A stretch of 64,000 nt of DNA from JBGTGG01 sp964398945 (GTDB lineage Bacteria; Bacteroidota; Bacteroidia; Cytophagales; Cyclobacteriaceae): contig CAYNOT010000015.1 of NCBI GenBank assembly GCA_964398945.1, forward strand, positions 1 to 64,000, in the 5' to 3' direction. Below are positions 25,720-33,735 of this stretch, in pieces. Under the pieces are notes generated by a model, which did not search any database, was not told where the DNA came from, and worked only from the letters and a program-made list of their open reading frames with translations. Every line of letters begins with the position of its first letter. Position 1 is the stretch's first letter. A program made the position numbers and the translations under genes.

Positions 25720-25756
25720 ATTTTATATTAAAATTTGAATTACGAAAGACGAATTT

Positions 25757-25882
25757 ATGAAAAGAATTGTCGTTGATTATTTTGAAGAAAAAGGCCTGGG
25801 ATTCGATGTCGTAAACTCCCAACGAAAACCCAAAAGGATTAACGGCTATAAACATTTCTTTGACAGAACAGATTTTCAATGA
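25757..25882 (+). CDS. Possible 41-residue peptide
   Basis: An ATG-initiated frame (MKRIVVDYFEEKGLGFDVV...) ends at TGA 25880-25882 in the 233-nt gap between the RhuM-Fic gene and the repeat protein. Composition looks protein-like (FEEKGLGFDVVNSQRKPK), but no family is recognised. It may be a small gene or a fragment of a lost one. Confidence 0.3.
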   Translation: MKRIVVDYFEEKGLGFDVVNSQRKPKRINGYKHFFDRTDFQ

Positions 25883-25952
25883 TAAAGGTAAAAAGAACTA
25901 AAGGGGAAGCCGAAAACCGAATAGAGTAGGCATAACAAAAAAGTCAATAGTT

Positions 25953-26258
25953 ATGGCAATTTCAAACATTGAAAGAAATGGTTCTTGGTATGACATTTTT
26001 GATGAACGTGGGAAAAAGCAAAAGTCGTTACCTGCAAGTATTGGAGAAATTAAAGGGTTTAGCTCCGATTTCTTTGTGGCGAATAAAGGCTCTTGGTATG
26101 ATCTTTATGATGATGAGGGCAAAAAGTATAAAAGTTTACCCGAAAGCATTGGAGATTTTGTATCCATTGCAGGAAATACATTTGTAGTTAGAAAAGGCTC
26201 TTGGTTAGAGACGTATGAAAGTTCCGGAAAGAAAATAAATTCACGTCCTGCACGATAA
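25953..26258 (+). CDS. Small protein of three tandem ~37-residue repeats
   Basis: The 101-residue product consists almost wholly of three imperfect repeats beginning GSWYDIFDERGKK, GSWYDLYDDEGKK and GSWLETYESSGKK; the first two continue with (Q/Y)KSLP-SIG. The W-x5-G-K-K/SLP pattern suggests a beta-hairpin repeat, comparable in style to WG or beta-propeller repeats, but no family is recognised. No signal peptide. A good intrinsic terminator follows directly, so the gene is likely its own unit or the end of one. Confidence 0.6.
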   Translation: MAISNIERNGSWYDIFDERGKKQKSLPASIGEIKGFSSDFFVANKGSWYDLYDDEGKKYKSLPESIGDFVSIAGNTFVVRKGSWLETYESSGKKINSRPAR

Positions 26259-26294
26259 AAAACAAAGATGGCGAAACCACCTTTGTTTTAATTT
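26259..26294 (+). terminator. Intrinsic terminator
   Basis: AAAACAAAG (26259-26267) pairs with CTTTGTTTT (26281-26289), with an inner TGG/CCA pairing around CGAAA, followed by AATTTT. It begins right after the repeat-protein stop. Confidence 0.7.
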
Positions 26295-26315
26295 TCAAAA
26301 TAAAAGACATAACAA

Positions 26316-27488
26316 ATGAAAAATAAGAACTTTTGGCTTTACGGGATAATTAAACGAGTGAAAAATAAGAATTTTTTGCTGTACGGAATAACTATCGGAT
26401 TTACACTTTTGTTTGTGGCGAGTGCGGTAATTTTTAAAATTTATCAAATTGAAATTTTACCCTCTCAATTCTACGGAGCATTGATTGGAGTTGTAATTAC
26501 TGCAATTATTACGGGTTTTCTTTTGCAGGGACAGACAGACCAAGGAATGAAACGGGATAAAGACGTAAGAATCTTTGAACAGAAAATTCGTGTCTATTCT
26601 GAATTTACGGAAAGGATGTGGGCAATGTTTGATGACGGCAAAGTTACAGATGAAGAATTAAAAGAATTGCGGGCAATATGTTTTAGAAGATTGGTGTTTT
26701 ATCTTGATAGTACGCAAATCGAAAAAATTACTGAACAGATCGACAGTATTCGTGATACTTCAATGAAAGCTGCGGGTGCGATTACACATATTTTACAAAG
26801 AAGCCTCAATACTGATGAAAACGAAAAAACGGGTGATCTGATAAAGTTATTCAACTCTTTCGATAAAAAGGATTCAACCGAAAAGGAAGAACTCAAACAA
26901 GTTACAACCACTGAGAGTAGTATTCAGCAAGATCAGCAGACGACAGACAATATCACTTATTGGCATTTCAATATTCTTTACGAACAAGAACAAATTGAAG
27001 CTTTTAAAAGAGGAAATTGGGTTTTGGCTTTGATTGAGTATGGCGAAGATTGGCGGACCGGTTTAATCAAACAAGTAAAACCCGATGACGTTATCTTCCT
27101 TTTCAAAAGAGGTGGAGCGGGTTACATTGGTGTTTTCAGAGCAAAAAATCCATCTGTGAAAATTCTTGAAGGAGGGAAGCCATACAGTGATAAAGAAAAG
27201 GAAGAATTTGATATTTATGAAGGATTAGATGACGGTGCAAGTTTGTGTTCAAATCTTTTGGTTGAGCCAATTGCCTACAATTTTAAGGGTGTTGGGTATT
27301 ACTCTGTAAGACGTAGAACCATTGAGCGAATGAATGGCGTGGAATCTGTAAAATATTTGCTCAACAGGTTTAACGGAAAGGATTTGGACGAAGATAACCT
27401 TGCAGGAAAAGGAAAACTTGACAACGACACAACACTAACACTTAACGAAAAATATTTTTCGGAAATAGTTAGCATCAACAATTTGTAA
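26316..27488 (+). CDS. Membrane protein with cytoplasmic PUA-like C-terminal domain
   Basis: The 390-residue protein starts with two membrane helices (FLLYGITIGFTLLFVASAVIF and the FYGALIGVVITAIITGFLL region), then a soluble helical segment (FEQKIRVYSEFTERMWAMF), a low-complexity Lys/Thr/Gln linker, and a C-terminal domain opening with YWHFNILYEQEQ and GDWRTGLIKQVKPDDVIFLF-type strands. That last pattern (NWVLALIEYG...DDVIFLFKRG-G-GYIGVFRA) resembles ASCH/EVE/PUA-like folds that read modified or structured nucleic acid; inferred by pattern only. The PD-(D/E)XK nuclease gene follows 62 nt later on the same strand. No established function. Confidence 0.6.
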   Translation: MKNKNFWLYGIIKRVKNKNFLLYGITIGFTLLFVASAVIFKIYQIEILPSQFYGALIGVVITAIITGFLLQGQTDQGMKRDKDVRIFEQKIRVYSEFTERMWAMFDDGKVTDEELKELRAICFRRLVFYLDSTQIEKITEQIDSIRDTSMKAAGAITHILQRSLNTDENEKTGDLIKLFNSFDKKDSTEKEELKQVTTTESSIQQDQQTTDNITYWHFNILYEQEQIEAFKRGNWVLALIEYGEDWRTGLIKQVKPDDVIFLFKRGGAGYIGVFRAKNPSVKILEGGKPYSDKEKEEFDIYEGLDDGASLCSNLLVEPIAYNFKGVGYYSVRRRTIERMNGVESVKYLLNRFNGKDLDEDNLAGKGKLDNDTTLTLNEKYFSEIVSINNL

Positions 27489-27550
27489 TGAAATTCTTGT
27501 ACTGAAAAAAGGTGAATTGAGTTTTGAACAGATTAAAAATTGGATTGAAA

Positions 27551-28627
27551 ATGAACCACACAGAACTACTCCTTGAATTTAAATCTATTCCGAGACATAA
27601 AAGGGTAAAAACTTTTATGGAAATTTCAGGTTATCCTCATTATGAAAATGTGTGCAGTAACATTTTGGAATTTTATCTTGATCCGAATAATGAACATGGA
27701 CTTAAAGATTTAGTTTTAAACTCACTTGTTCGTTCTGTTAACAAAGATTTCAAATTTGACATAGACTATGAAAAGATTGAAGTTTATAGAGAGATTTTAA
27801 CAAACAAAGGCAATCGTCTTGATTTGTTAATCAAAACAGGATATTTTGCAATTGGGATAGAGAATAAGATTTTTCATCATTTACAAAATGACCTCACAGA
27901 TTACAGAAACACAATAAATTTGTACTGTGAAGGTTTCAGAACACCAATTTATATTGTATTATCTCTAAACAAATTGACCAATGTTGACGATTTAGAGAAA
28001 ATGAGAAGCAATCAATTTGTGAATATTACTTATGGAGAAGTTTTTCAAAACATTAAACATAGCATTGGTAAATATTTATCCAGTGGTAACTTGAGTTATA
28101 TTAATCACCTAACGGACTTTGTTAAGTCAATTGAAAATTTAGTACCAACGACAATGGAAAATACTGCCCTAAGAAATTTCTTTAAAAACAATTCAGAAGC
28201 CATTCAGGAATTAGCTGATAGTTTTATAAAGTACAAAGAATCATTTTATCAAAAAGTTTATCAATTACAAACTGCAATTCCACAAAATGAATTTGCACCG
28301 ACAGCTACGAAACAATGGATTTATGACAAATTTTGTCTTGTTCATGATTATTTGATAAATGATAAATATCAAATTTCTGTTGATACTATTTCGGATGTGA
28401 ATAACATTCAAATTCAACTCTTTGGTAGAGATAACGAATCAACCGATTTTCTGTTCGGCACTATGTGTAAAAACGAAGATTTTTTGCCGGAGCCGGTTGA
28501 TAATTATAGAAAGACCGAGGACAGAAGGTTAATCATCCAAAATTTTGATGGTGATATAGATTTAACAATAGTAGTTAAATCATTGACAGATTTATTGACA
28601 AGAATTGAAAATTACAAAAAGAAATAA
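27551..28627 (+). CDS. PD-(D/E)XK nuclease-family protein
   Basis: The 358-residue protein shows a PD-(D/E)XK catalytic core (PF14281-like): NRLDLLIK (Asp near 89) and FAIGIENKI (the E-x-K signature near 102-104), followed by QNDLTDYRNTI, the usual Q/Y helix. The N-terminal region (YENVCSNILEFYLDPNNEHGLKDLVL) is also typical of this family, which is common in defence islands and restriction-like loci. The C-terminal half is unassigned. The frame extends upstream to TTG 27524; ATG 27551 fits the family start better. It probably pairs with the upstream membrane protein. Confidence 0.8.
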   Translation: MNHTELLLEFKSIPRHKRVKTFMEISGYPHYENVCSNILEFYLDPNNEHGLKDLVLNSLVRSVNKDFKFDIDYEKIEVYREILTNKGNRLDLLIKTGYFAIGIENKIFHHLQNDLTDYRNTINLYCEGFRTPIYIVLSLNKLTNVDDLEKMRSNQFVNITYGEVFQNIKHSIGKYLSSGNLSYINHLTDFVKSIENLVPTTMENTALRNFFKNNSEAIQELADSFIKYKESFYQKVYQLQTAIPQNEFAPTATKQWIYDKFCLVHDYLINDKYQISVDTISDVNNIQIQLFGRDNESTDFLFGTMCKNEDFLPEPVDNYRKTEDRRLIIQNFDGDIDLTIVVKSLTDLLTRIENYKKK

Positions 28628-28657
28628 ACAGTATTAGAAGAATATGAAAACACCTAA

Positions 28658-28690
28658 TACCTCTGGCGCGTGTCCACACGTGCAGAGGTA
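28658..28690. repeat. REP-like hairpin
   Basis: TACCTCTG (28658-28665) pairs with CAGAGGTA (28683-28690), and the inner CGTGT-CC-ACACG forms the apex. It lies between the nuclease gene and promoter copy 3. Confidence 0.7.
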
Positions 28691-28740
28691 TAGCAATAGC
28701 CCAATCCCCACCACAGAATTTCACAAAGAAAATTATCCCG

Positions 28741-28775
28741 CGACATACTTTGGCGTAGCGGCACAGTAGTTTTGT
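28741..28775 (+). promoter_or_regulatory. Regulon promoter element, copy 3 (CxCxxC protein)
   Basis: CGACATACTTTGGCG (28741-28755), 11 nt, TAGTTTTGT (28767-28775); ATG at 28803. The upstream 40 nt (AGCCCAA, CCCCACCACA, TTTCACAAAGAAAATT) also match copy 1. Confidence 0.7.
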
Positions 28776-28802
28776 TTTCATAAAAACGAAAACAAACCAA
28801 AC

Positions 28803-29477
28803 ATGCCGGAAGCAACTATAAAATACAAAAACTGGAAACTGATTGTTGACAGGGAAGCAACAATAGCGGCTTATCAAAAAATGACAAGCCAGCCGGAAGG
28901 ATGCACGTGTACACCCTGTGAAAATTATCTTGATAACAGGGAACAAATTTATCCCAACGAGATAAAAAAATTATTTAACCAATTAGGCATTGATTACAGA
29001 AAAGAATCAGAGGTGTTTGAGGGTGGAAGGTCGGGAAACGGACAGTATCAGTATGTTGGATATTTCTTTTTTATAGGCAGGTTTTATCGTGTGCGCAAGC
29101 GCGATAAAAAACACAGAGCTAAAATGTCAAGGCTAGTAAAGCAAATGGCTGCGGTAACAAGAACCTTCGGTATAGATTTTTCTAAAAAACCGGGTAGTCC
29201 AATGGTGACTGAATTGTTTGGAGACACTAACGGTTTTATTGAGATTGAAGTGGCATTTCAAATACCCTGGACAATTGGAGCCGAGAAAGAAGCTAAAATA
29301 ATGGACGGCTGGACTCCTCTACTGTTATGGAAAACTAAAAAGGGTCTGGAGATACGAGACGACTGGAGTGATCTGGCAATTGAAAATAACATAGAGATAA
29401 GTCCTCAAATTAAAAAATTTGTAGCCGAAGTGAGGGCGAATCAGGACAAGGCCCCAACTCCCCTCAAAATTTCATAA
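28803..29477 (+). CDS. Conserved hypothetical protein with CxCxxCxN motif
   Basis: The 224-residue protein carries GCTCTPCENYLDNREQIYP near residues 33-52, a probable metal-binding cysteine cluster followed by a helix, then FNQLGIDYRKESEVFE and YQYVGYFFFIGRF. This combination (C-C-C-N, LGID-KE-EV, G-Y-F-F-G) recalls uncharacterised proteins of other phyla, but no function is known to me. The central RKRDKKHRAK stretch is basic. The gene is one of four under the shared promoter element, and may begin a transcript reaching the WYL gene. Confidence 0.65.
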   Translation: MPEATIKYKNWKLIVDREATIAAYQKMTSQPEGCTCTPCENYLDNREQIYPNEIKKLFNQLGIDYRKESEVFEGGRSGNGQYQYVGYFFFIGRFYRVRKRDKKHRAKMSRLVKQMAAVTRTFGIDFSKKPGSPMVTELFGDTNGFIEIEVAFQIPWTIGAEKEAKIMDGWTPLLLWKTKKGLEIRDDWSDLAIENNIEISPQIKKFVAEVRANQDKAPTPLKIS

Positions 29478-29490
29478 CAAAAATTCACAA

Positions 29491-29525
29491 CGACATCCTT
29501 TGGCCGGGTGCCGCTCTACTTTTGT
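29491..29525 (+). promoter_or_regulatory. Regulon promoter element, copy 4 (SPOUT methyltransferase)
   Basis: CGACATCCTTTGGCC (29491-29505), 11 nt, TACTTTTGT (29517-29525); ATG at 29544. Confidence 0.65.
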
Positions 29526-29543
29526 GCATGAAGCAAAAAGGTT

Positions 29544-30035
29544 ATGAGAGGTTATTTCGGAATCGGCATTGAGTTTACCAAAAACAAAAAGAACATCGGC
29601 ACTCTTTGGCGCAGCGCCATGCTGTTTAATTCAGCGTTTGTTTATACGCTGGGTATGCGCTACAAATGGCAGCCTACGGACACGCTCAAAGCGTATCGTC
29701 ATGTGCCGCTCTTTGAATACTCATCGTTAGATGAGCTCCTTCAATCCTTCCCCAAAGACGCAGAATTAGTGGGTGTGGAAATGACAGAAGATGCTGCTGA
29801 CATCGTGGATTTTATTCATCCACGGCAATGTATCTACTTGTTGGGCACAGAAGACACAGGGCTTACACCCGAGGCGTTGGCAAAGTGTCACAAAGTAATC
29901 AAGTTGCCCGGCAGGCGTTCCATGAATGTTTCCGTTGCAGGCTCACTTGTGCTTTACGACAGGTTTCTGAAAGAAAGTTTACGCATCAATCAACGCGACA
30001 TCGTTTCATTTAAAGAACGCATGGAGTTGAGATAA
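29544..30035 (+). CDS. TrmH/SpoU-family RNA 2'-O-methyltransferase
   Basis: The 163-residue product is a minimal SPOUT (trefoil knot) methyltransferase lacking an N-terminal RNA-binding extension. Motif 1 is KNIGTLWRSAMLF, motif 2 IYLLGTEDTGLTPEAL and motif 3 KLPGRRSMNVSVAGSLVLYD, which hold the SAM pocket. Size is similar to TrmL, which methylates the tRNA wobble position, but the target cannot be told from sequence. It has its own copy of the island promoter element and leads the small gene and AAA ATPase B. An ATG at 29528 is out of frame. Confidence 0.85.
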   Translation: MRGYFGIGIEFTKNKKNIGTLWRSAMLFNSAFVYTLGMRYKWQPTDTLKAYRHVPLFEYSSLDELLQSFPKDAELVGVEMTEDAADIVDFIHPRQCIYLLGTEDTGLTPEALAKCHKVIKLPGRRSMNVSVAGSLVLYDRFLKESLRINQRDIVSFKERMELR

Positions 30036-30048
30036 AAATATATCAAAA

Positions 30049-30234
30049 ATGAAAAAGAATAAAAAAGGCGGTTTTAAAATGTATGTTGATGAAAACGACA
30101 ATATAATAACGGAAGGCATAACCACCGACCATTTTCTTGCCCCGCTCATTCAGAAATTCCTGAAGGGTAAACGCGGAAAAAAATGGACACGATTGGAAGA
30201 CAGGCCAGGCACATCCATGCCTGAACCAATGTAA
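30049..30234 (+). CDS. Small basic hypothetical protein
   Basis: A 61-residue lysine-rich protein (MKKNKKGGFKMYVDENDN..., LIQKFLKGKRGKKW) set 13 nt after the methyltransferase and 16 nt before AAA ATPase B, on the same strand. Tight spacing supports a real operon gene. No family recognised. Confidence 0.5.
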   Translation: MKKNKKGGFKMYVDENDNIITEGITTDHFLAPLIQKFLKGKRGKKWTRLEDRPGTSMPEPM

Positions 30235-30250
30235 ATGTAAAAACAAGACT

Positions 30251-31309
30251 ATGGAAACAGATATTGAATGGAAACTTCACTCCATTGATGTGTATGGTGA
30301 ACCGTATTATGATTTAATACCGGAAAAGCTATATTACTCCTATTTTCAAAAAGTACCCAGCAGAATTGTGGTACGAAATACAAGCGCTAAAAAGATTATC
30401 CATTGGATTGAAACGAATTTATCAGATAAAATTATGGATAAAATCGTGAGCGGACACGCCAAGGCAAAGAGCATATTTTTTGGAGAATCAATATATGTTC
30501 TTTCCACCGGCACACTCATTAAGATAGAAAGTGAACATGACAGTGTTGAAATTTATTATCATAGCGAGAAAGAGCAGGTTCAGGAAATCCTTGACGGTGC
30601 AAAAAAGTGTAAGGTTAAATCCAAAACATCCTGCTTTCATTTAATCGTTCCTGACGGCAATGGTTATGAATTGAAAAAATTAAAGAACAGGAAATTCAAA
30701 ATGCCCTTACATCAAAACTATAATGATGATATTAAGGAGGTGCATTCCAAAATCCTGACTTCCCTCAAAAAAGAAACAAACGGGCTTATCTTGTTATACG
30801 GAATTCCGGGGACAGGTAAAACAACATACATCAGGTATGTAGCAGGTTGTATCAACAAAACAATCATTTTTATTCCCCCGAACATAGCGCAGGATTTAAG
30901 CAATCCGTCATTTGCCAAATTACTGATGAGCAACCCCAATTCGATAATGATCATTGAAGACGCAGAAGAACTTTTGGTTTCGCGCAACCGCGAGAGAAAC
31001 TTTGGTATTTCCATGTTGCTGAATCTTACGGACGGATTTCTTGGCGCAAGCCTGAATATTCAGTTTATCTGCACGTTCAATACCGGACTTCAAAACATTG
31101 ACACGGCATTGTTGCGTAAAGGTCGCCTCAATGCGTTGTATGAGTTTAAACCGCTAACCATTGAAAAATCAAAAGCGTTGCTTTCAGCATTGGGGAAAGA
31201 AAATATTGAAGTTACAGGGCCGATGACGTTAGCCGACATTTACAATGCCGGTGAGCAGAATTTCATTTTCAAACCCGAACGAAACAAAATTGGATTTAGA
31301 GCAGCTTAA
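30251..31309 (+). CDS. AAA ATPase B (paralogue of the gene at 22452)
   Basis: The 352-residue protein has Walker A YGIPGTGKTT (near 185), Walker B IMIIEDAEEL (near 233), sensor-1-like CTFNTG, and sensor-2 region LRKGRLNALYEF. The C-terminal half aligns with AAA ATPase A throughout, down to the shared PMTLA-IYN segment near the end; the N-terminal halves differ, suggesting two substrates for one type of machine or two subunits of a hetero-oligomer (inference). The stop overlaps the exonuclease start by 1 nt (TAATG). Confidence 0.85.
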   Translation: METDIEWKLHSIDVYGEPYYDLIPEKLYYSYFQKVPSRIVVRNTSAKKIIHWIETNLSDKIMDKIVSGHAKAKSIFFGESIYVLSTGTLIKIESEHDSVEIYYHSEKEQVQEILDGAKKCKVKSKTSCFHLIVPDGNGYELKKLKNRKFKMPLHQNYNDDIKEVHSKILTSLKKETNGLILLYGIPGTGKTTYIRYVAGCINKTIIFIPPNIAQDLSNPSFAKLLMSNPNSIMIIEDAEELLVSRNRERNFGISMLLNLTDGFLGASLNIQFICTFNTGLQNIDTALLRKGRLNALYEFKPLTIEKSKALLSALGKENIEVTGPMTLADIYNAGEQNFIFKPERNKIGFRAA

Positions 31310-31800
31310 TGATGAAAGGTAAAACATTCACCGCTATTGATTTTGAAACCGCACAAGGCTATCGTTGGAGTATTTGCCAGGTTGGGTTGGTGCGCGTTGA
31401 AAACGGTTTGGTTACAAACAAACTTGATATTCTTGTTCAGCCACCCGATAATTATTACTGGAAACAATTTGTGGAAATACACGGAATTGATTGGAGAAAA
31501 ACCAAAGACGCACCAACTTTTGATTTAGTCTGGCCAATGATAGAGCCTTTCATCACAGGCCAGAATGTTGTTGCCCATAATTCGGCTTTCGATTTTACCT
31601 GCATTGAACAAACACTACATTGGTATGGAATTGAAATGCCAGACTTTACAGGGCATTGCACGTATAAAATTTATGGCGAATCGCTAAACTCATTATGTGA
31701 GAAACACGGAATTGAGCTTGACCACCATAATGCGGTTTCAGACGCCATGGCGTGTGCAAATTTATTTATGGAACATCTTGAAGAAATTAAAAATAATTGA
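31309..31800 (+). CDS. DnaQ-like 3'-5' exonuclease (DEDDh)
   Basis: The 163-residue protein is a stand-alone DEDDh exonuclease: ExoI AIDFETA (Asp11, Glu13), ExoII VVAHNSAFD and ExoIII HNAVSDAMA, which together give the D-E-D-D-H set. It resembles the DNA polymerase III epsilon/RNase T group; DNA or RNA substrates are both possible. It is coupled to AAA ATPase B by a 1-nt overlap and is followed 3 nt later by the WYL regulator. Confidence 0.9.
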   Translation: MMKGKTFTAIDFETAQGYRWSICQVGLVRVENGLVTNKLDILVQPPDNYYWKQFVEIHGIDWRKTKDAPTFDLVWPMIEPFITGQNVVAHNSAFDFTCIEQTLHWYGIEMPDFTGHCTYKIYGESLNSLCEKHGIELDHHNAVSDAMACANLFMEHLEEIKNN

Positions 31801-31803
31801 ACT

Positions 31804-32706
31804 ATGTCAAAGCGTGGATTCTATCAGCGATATTCTCTCATTATCAAAAGACTTCAAAAAAGCCCGGCTTCATTTGAAGAGATTAACGATTACCTGGAAC
31901 AGCAATCTGAATTTCAGGATTTCGACCTTAAGTTCTCTATAAGACAATTTCAACGCGACATAAAAGACATACGCGAACTTTTTGGTTTGGAAATCCAGTA
32001 CAGCCGGTTGCAAAAAGCATATTTCATTGATAATGCAAACCAATCAACGGCCACCGACCGGATGTTGGAATATTTTTATATGGTCAATGCGCTAAACGTT
32101 ACAGACGATTTGTCAAAACACATTCACCTTGAACAAAGACGTGCGCAGGGAACAGAACATTTTTACGGCTTGCTTCACTGTATTAAAAATCATTTTATTG
32201 TCAGATTCCCCTATCACAAATATGAAGACGATATAATCGTAAAACGAGAAGTAGAACCGTATGCGCTCAAGGAATTTAAAGGCCGTTGGTATTTAATAGC
32301 CAAAGACGTGCATGACGATTATACAAAAACTTTCGGATTGGACCGCATACAGGATTTGGAAATCACCAAAAAGAAATTCACCACTTCGCCTGAATTTAAC
32401 GCGAACAATTTGTTCAAAGATTATTTCGGAATAATCAATTCGTCAGACAATGAATTGACAGAAATCGTTTTGTCGTTCGATTCGTTTCAGGGAAAGTATG
32501 TAAAATCTTTTCCGTTGCACGAATCGCAAAAAGTAATTCTTGACAATGAAGTCGAAACGCAGATAAAACTTTCACTCTATGTTACGTATGATTTTTTATT
32601 GGAATTATTATCATTCGGGGACAGAATGAAAGTAATATCGCCTCATAGTTTGCAAAAAGAAGTTTGTGACACGTATAGTAGAGCATTGAAACAATATAAA
32701 AAATAA
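31804..32706 (+). CDS. WYL-domain transcriptional regulator
   Basis: The 300-residue protein has an N-terminal winged-HTH-like region (FEEINDYLEQQ, FSIRQFQRDIKDIRELFG) and a WYL domain with GRWYLIAKDVHDDYTKTFGLDRI near residue 159, then a C-terminal WCX-like region. WYL proteins bind nucleic-acid or nucleotide ligands and commonly regulate defence loci. As last gene of the tight run it is a candidate regulator of the island; whether it or the XRE protein binds the shared element is unknown. Confidence 0.88.
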   Translation: MSKRGFYQRYSLIIKRLQKSPASFEEINDYLEQQSEFQDFDLKFSIRQFQRDIKDIRELFGLEIQYSRLQKAYFIDNANQSTATDRMLEYFYMVNALNVTDDLSKHIHLEQRRAQGTEHFYGLLHCIKNHFIVRFPYHKYEDDIIVKREVEPYALKEFKGRWYLIAKDVHDDYTKTFGLDRIQDLEITKKKFTTSPEFNANNLFKDYFGIINSSDNELTEIVLSFDSFQGKYVKSFPLHESQKVILDNEVETQIKLSLYVTYDFLLELLSFGDRMKVISPHSLQKEVCDTYSRALKQYKK

Positions 32707-32715
32707 AAATGCTCG

Positions 32716-32742
32716 CCCTGGCGTATGCCCCACGTGCCAGGG
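32716..32742. repeat. REP-like hairpin
   Basis: CCCTGGC (32716-32722) and GCCAGGG (32736-32742) pair around GTATGCCCCACGT. Similar in form to the hairpin at 28658; the two bracket the 28.8-32.7 kb gene run. Confidence 0.65.
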
Positions 32743-32793
32743 GCATATTGAAATGATATAATTTATATGTGTAAAAGATTTACGGGATGAACC

Positions 32794-32818
32794 TTACCCG
32801 TCTGGAGCGGACGGGTAA
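32794..32818. repeat. Stem-loop upstream of the BASS transporter
   Basis: TTACCCGTC (32794-32802) pairs perfectly with GACGGGTAA (32810-32818) around a 7-nt loop. It could terminate the island transcript or be another REP; no T-tract. Confidence 0.55.
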
Positions 32819-32858
32819 TTCGAATTTCTTTTCTATCTTCAACTCCTAATCTAAGTCT

Positions 32859-33731
32859 ATGGAGTCTACCCTGCTTACTGCCGTTTTCCTTCCTTTGTCC
32901 CTTGCCATCATTATGTTGGGTATGGGGCTTTCATTGACACCGGCTGATTTCAAACGAATCGCACTTTTCCCCAAGGCCACTTTCGTGGGATTGTTTTGCC
33001 AAATGGTTTTACTTCCGGTAATCGCGTTCCTTTTTTTATTGGTCTTTCCGCAGCCACCTGAATTGTCGGTTGGGGTTATGCTCATTGCATTTTGCCCGGG
33101 TGGTGCAACTTCCAATTTGATTTCGAATTTGGCGCGTGCCGATGTAGCATTATCGATTACGTTGACGGCCATTTCAAGTATGATTACAGTTTTTTCAATA
33201 CCCATTCTCATTAACTATTCAATGGAGTATTTTATTGGGGAAGGAAAGTATCTTGAACTTCCTGTTCTTCAAACCATGGTCCAGATTTTAGCAATAACGG
33301 TTATCCCTGTTTCGATCGGAATGATAATCCGTGGGAAATTCGAAGCATTTTCCATTCGCGCAGAGCGGCCTGTAAAAATTATTTCCGCTGTTTTTATCAC
33401 GTTGATTATTGTTGGGGTTTATTTGAATGAACGGGAAAACATTCGTGAGTTCTTTGCCCAAATCGGGATGATCACCTTGTTCATAAACCTGACGATTTTA
33501 ATTGCCGGGTATTATGTGGCGAAGGTTTTTAAATTAAGCCATCCACAACGGTCTGCCATTTCGATAGAAGGCGGTATCCAAAACGGGACTCTGGCGATCA
33601 CCATTGCCACCAGCAGTTTGCTTTTAAACAATTCAACCATGTCGATTCCCGCAGCGGTATATTCGTTGATTATGTTTGGCACAGCCGGAATAGCGGTTTC
33701 TGTTTTCAGCAGAAAGAAGATGTTTGAATAA
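32859..33731 (+). CDS. Bile acid:sodium symporter-family (BASS) transporter
   Basis: The 290-residue protein has about nine hydrophobic helices. BASS signatures are GMGLSLTPADFKRI, the CPGGATSNLISNLARADVALS crossover region and the second crossover IEGGIQNGTLAIT. Family members move organic anions with Na+; substrates in bacteria include pantoate, pyruvate-like acids and bile acids, so the ligand is open. Its stop is 4 nt from the stop of the convergent membrane-protein gene. Confidence 0.9.
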   Translation: MESTLLTAVFLPLSLAIIMLGMGLSLTPADFKRIALFPKATFVGLFCQMVLLPVIAFLFLLVFPQPPELSVGVMLIAFCPGGATSNLISNLARADVALSITLTAISSMITVFSIPILINYSMEYFIGEGKYLELPVLQTMVQILAITVIPVSIGMIIRGKFEAFSIRAERPVKIISAVFITLIIVGVYLNERENIREFFAQIGMITLFINLTILIAGYYVAKVFKLSHPQRSAISIEGGIQNGTLAITIATSSLLLNNSTMSIPAAVYSLIMFGTAGIAVSVFSRKKMFE

Positions 33732-33735
33732 GGGC

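Noticed and set aside
28575..28946. 123-residue minus-strand frame across promoter copy 3
   Set aside because: Overlaps two well-supported plus-strand genes and the regulon promoter; no family features.
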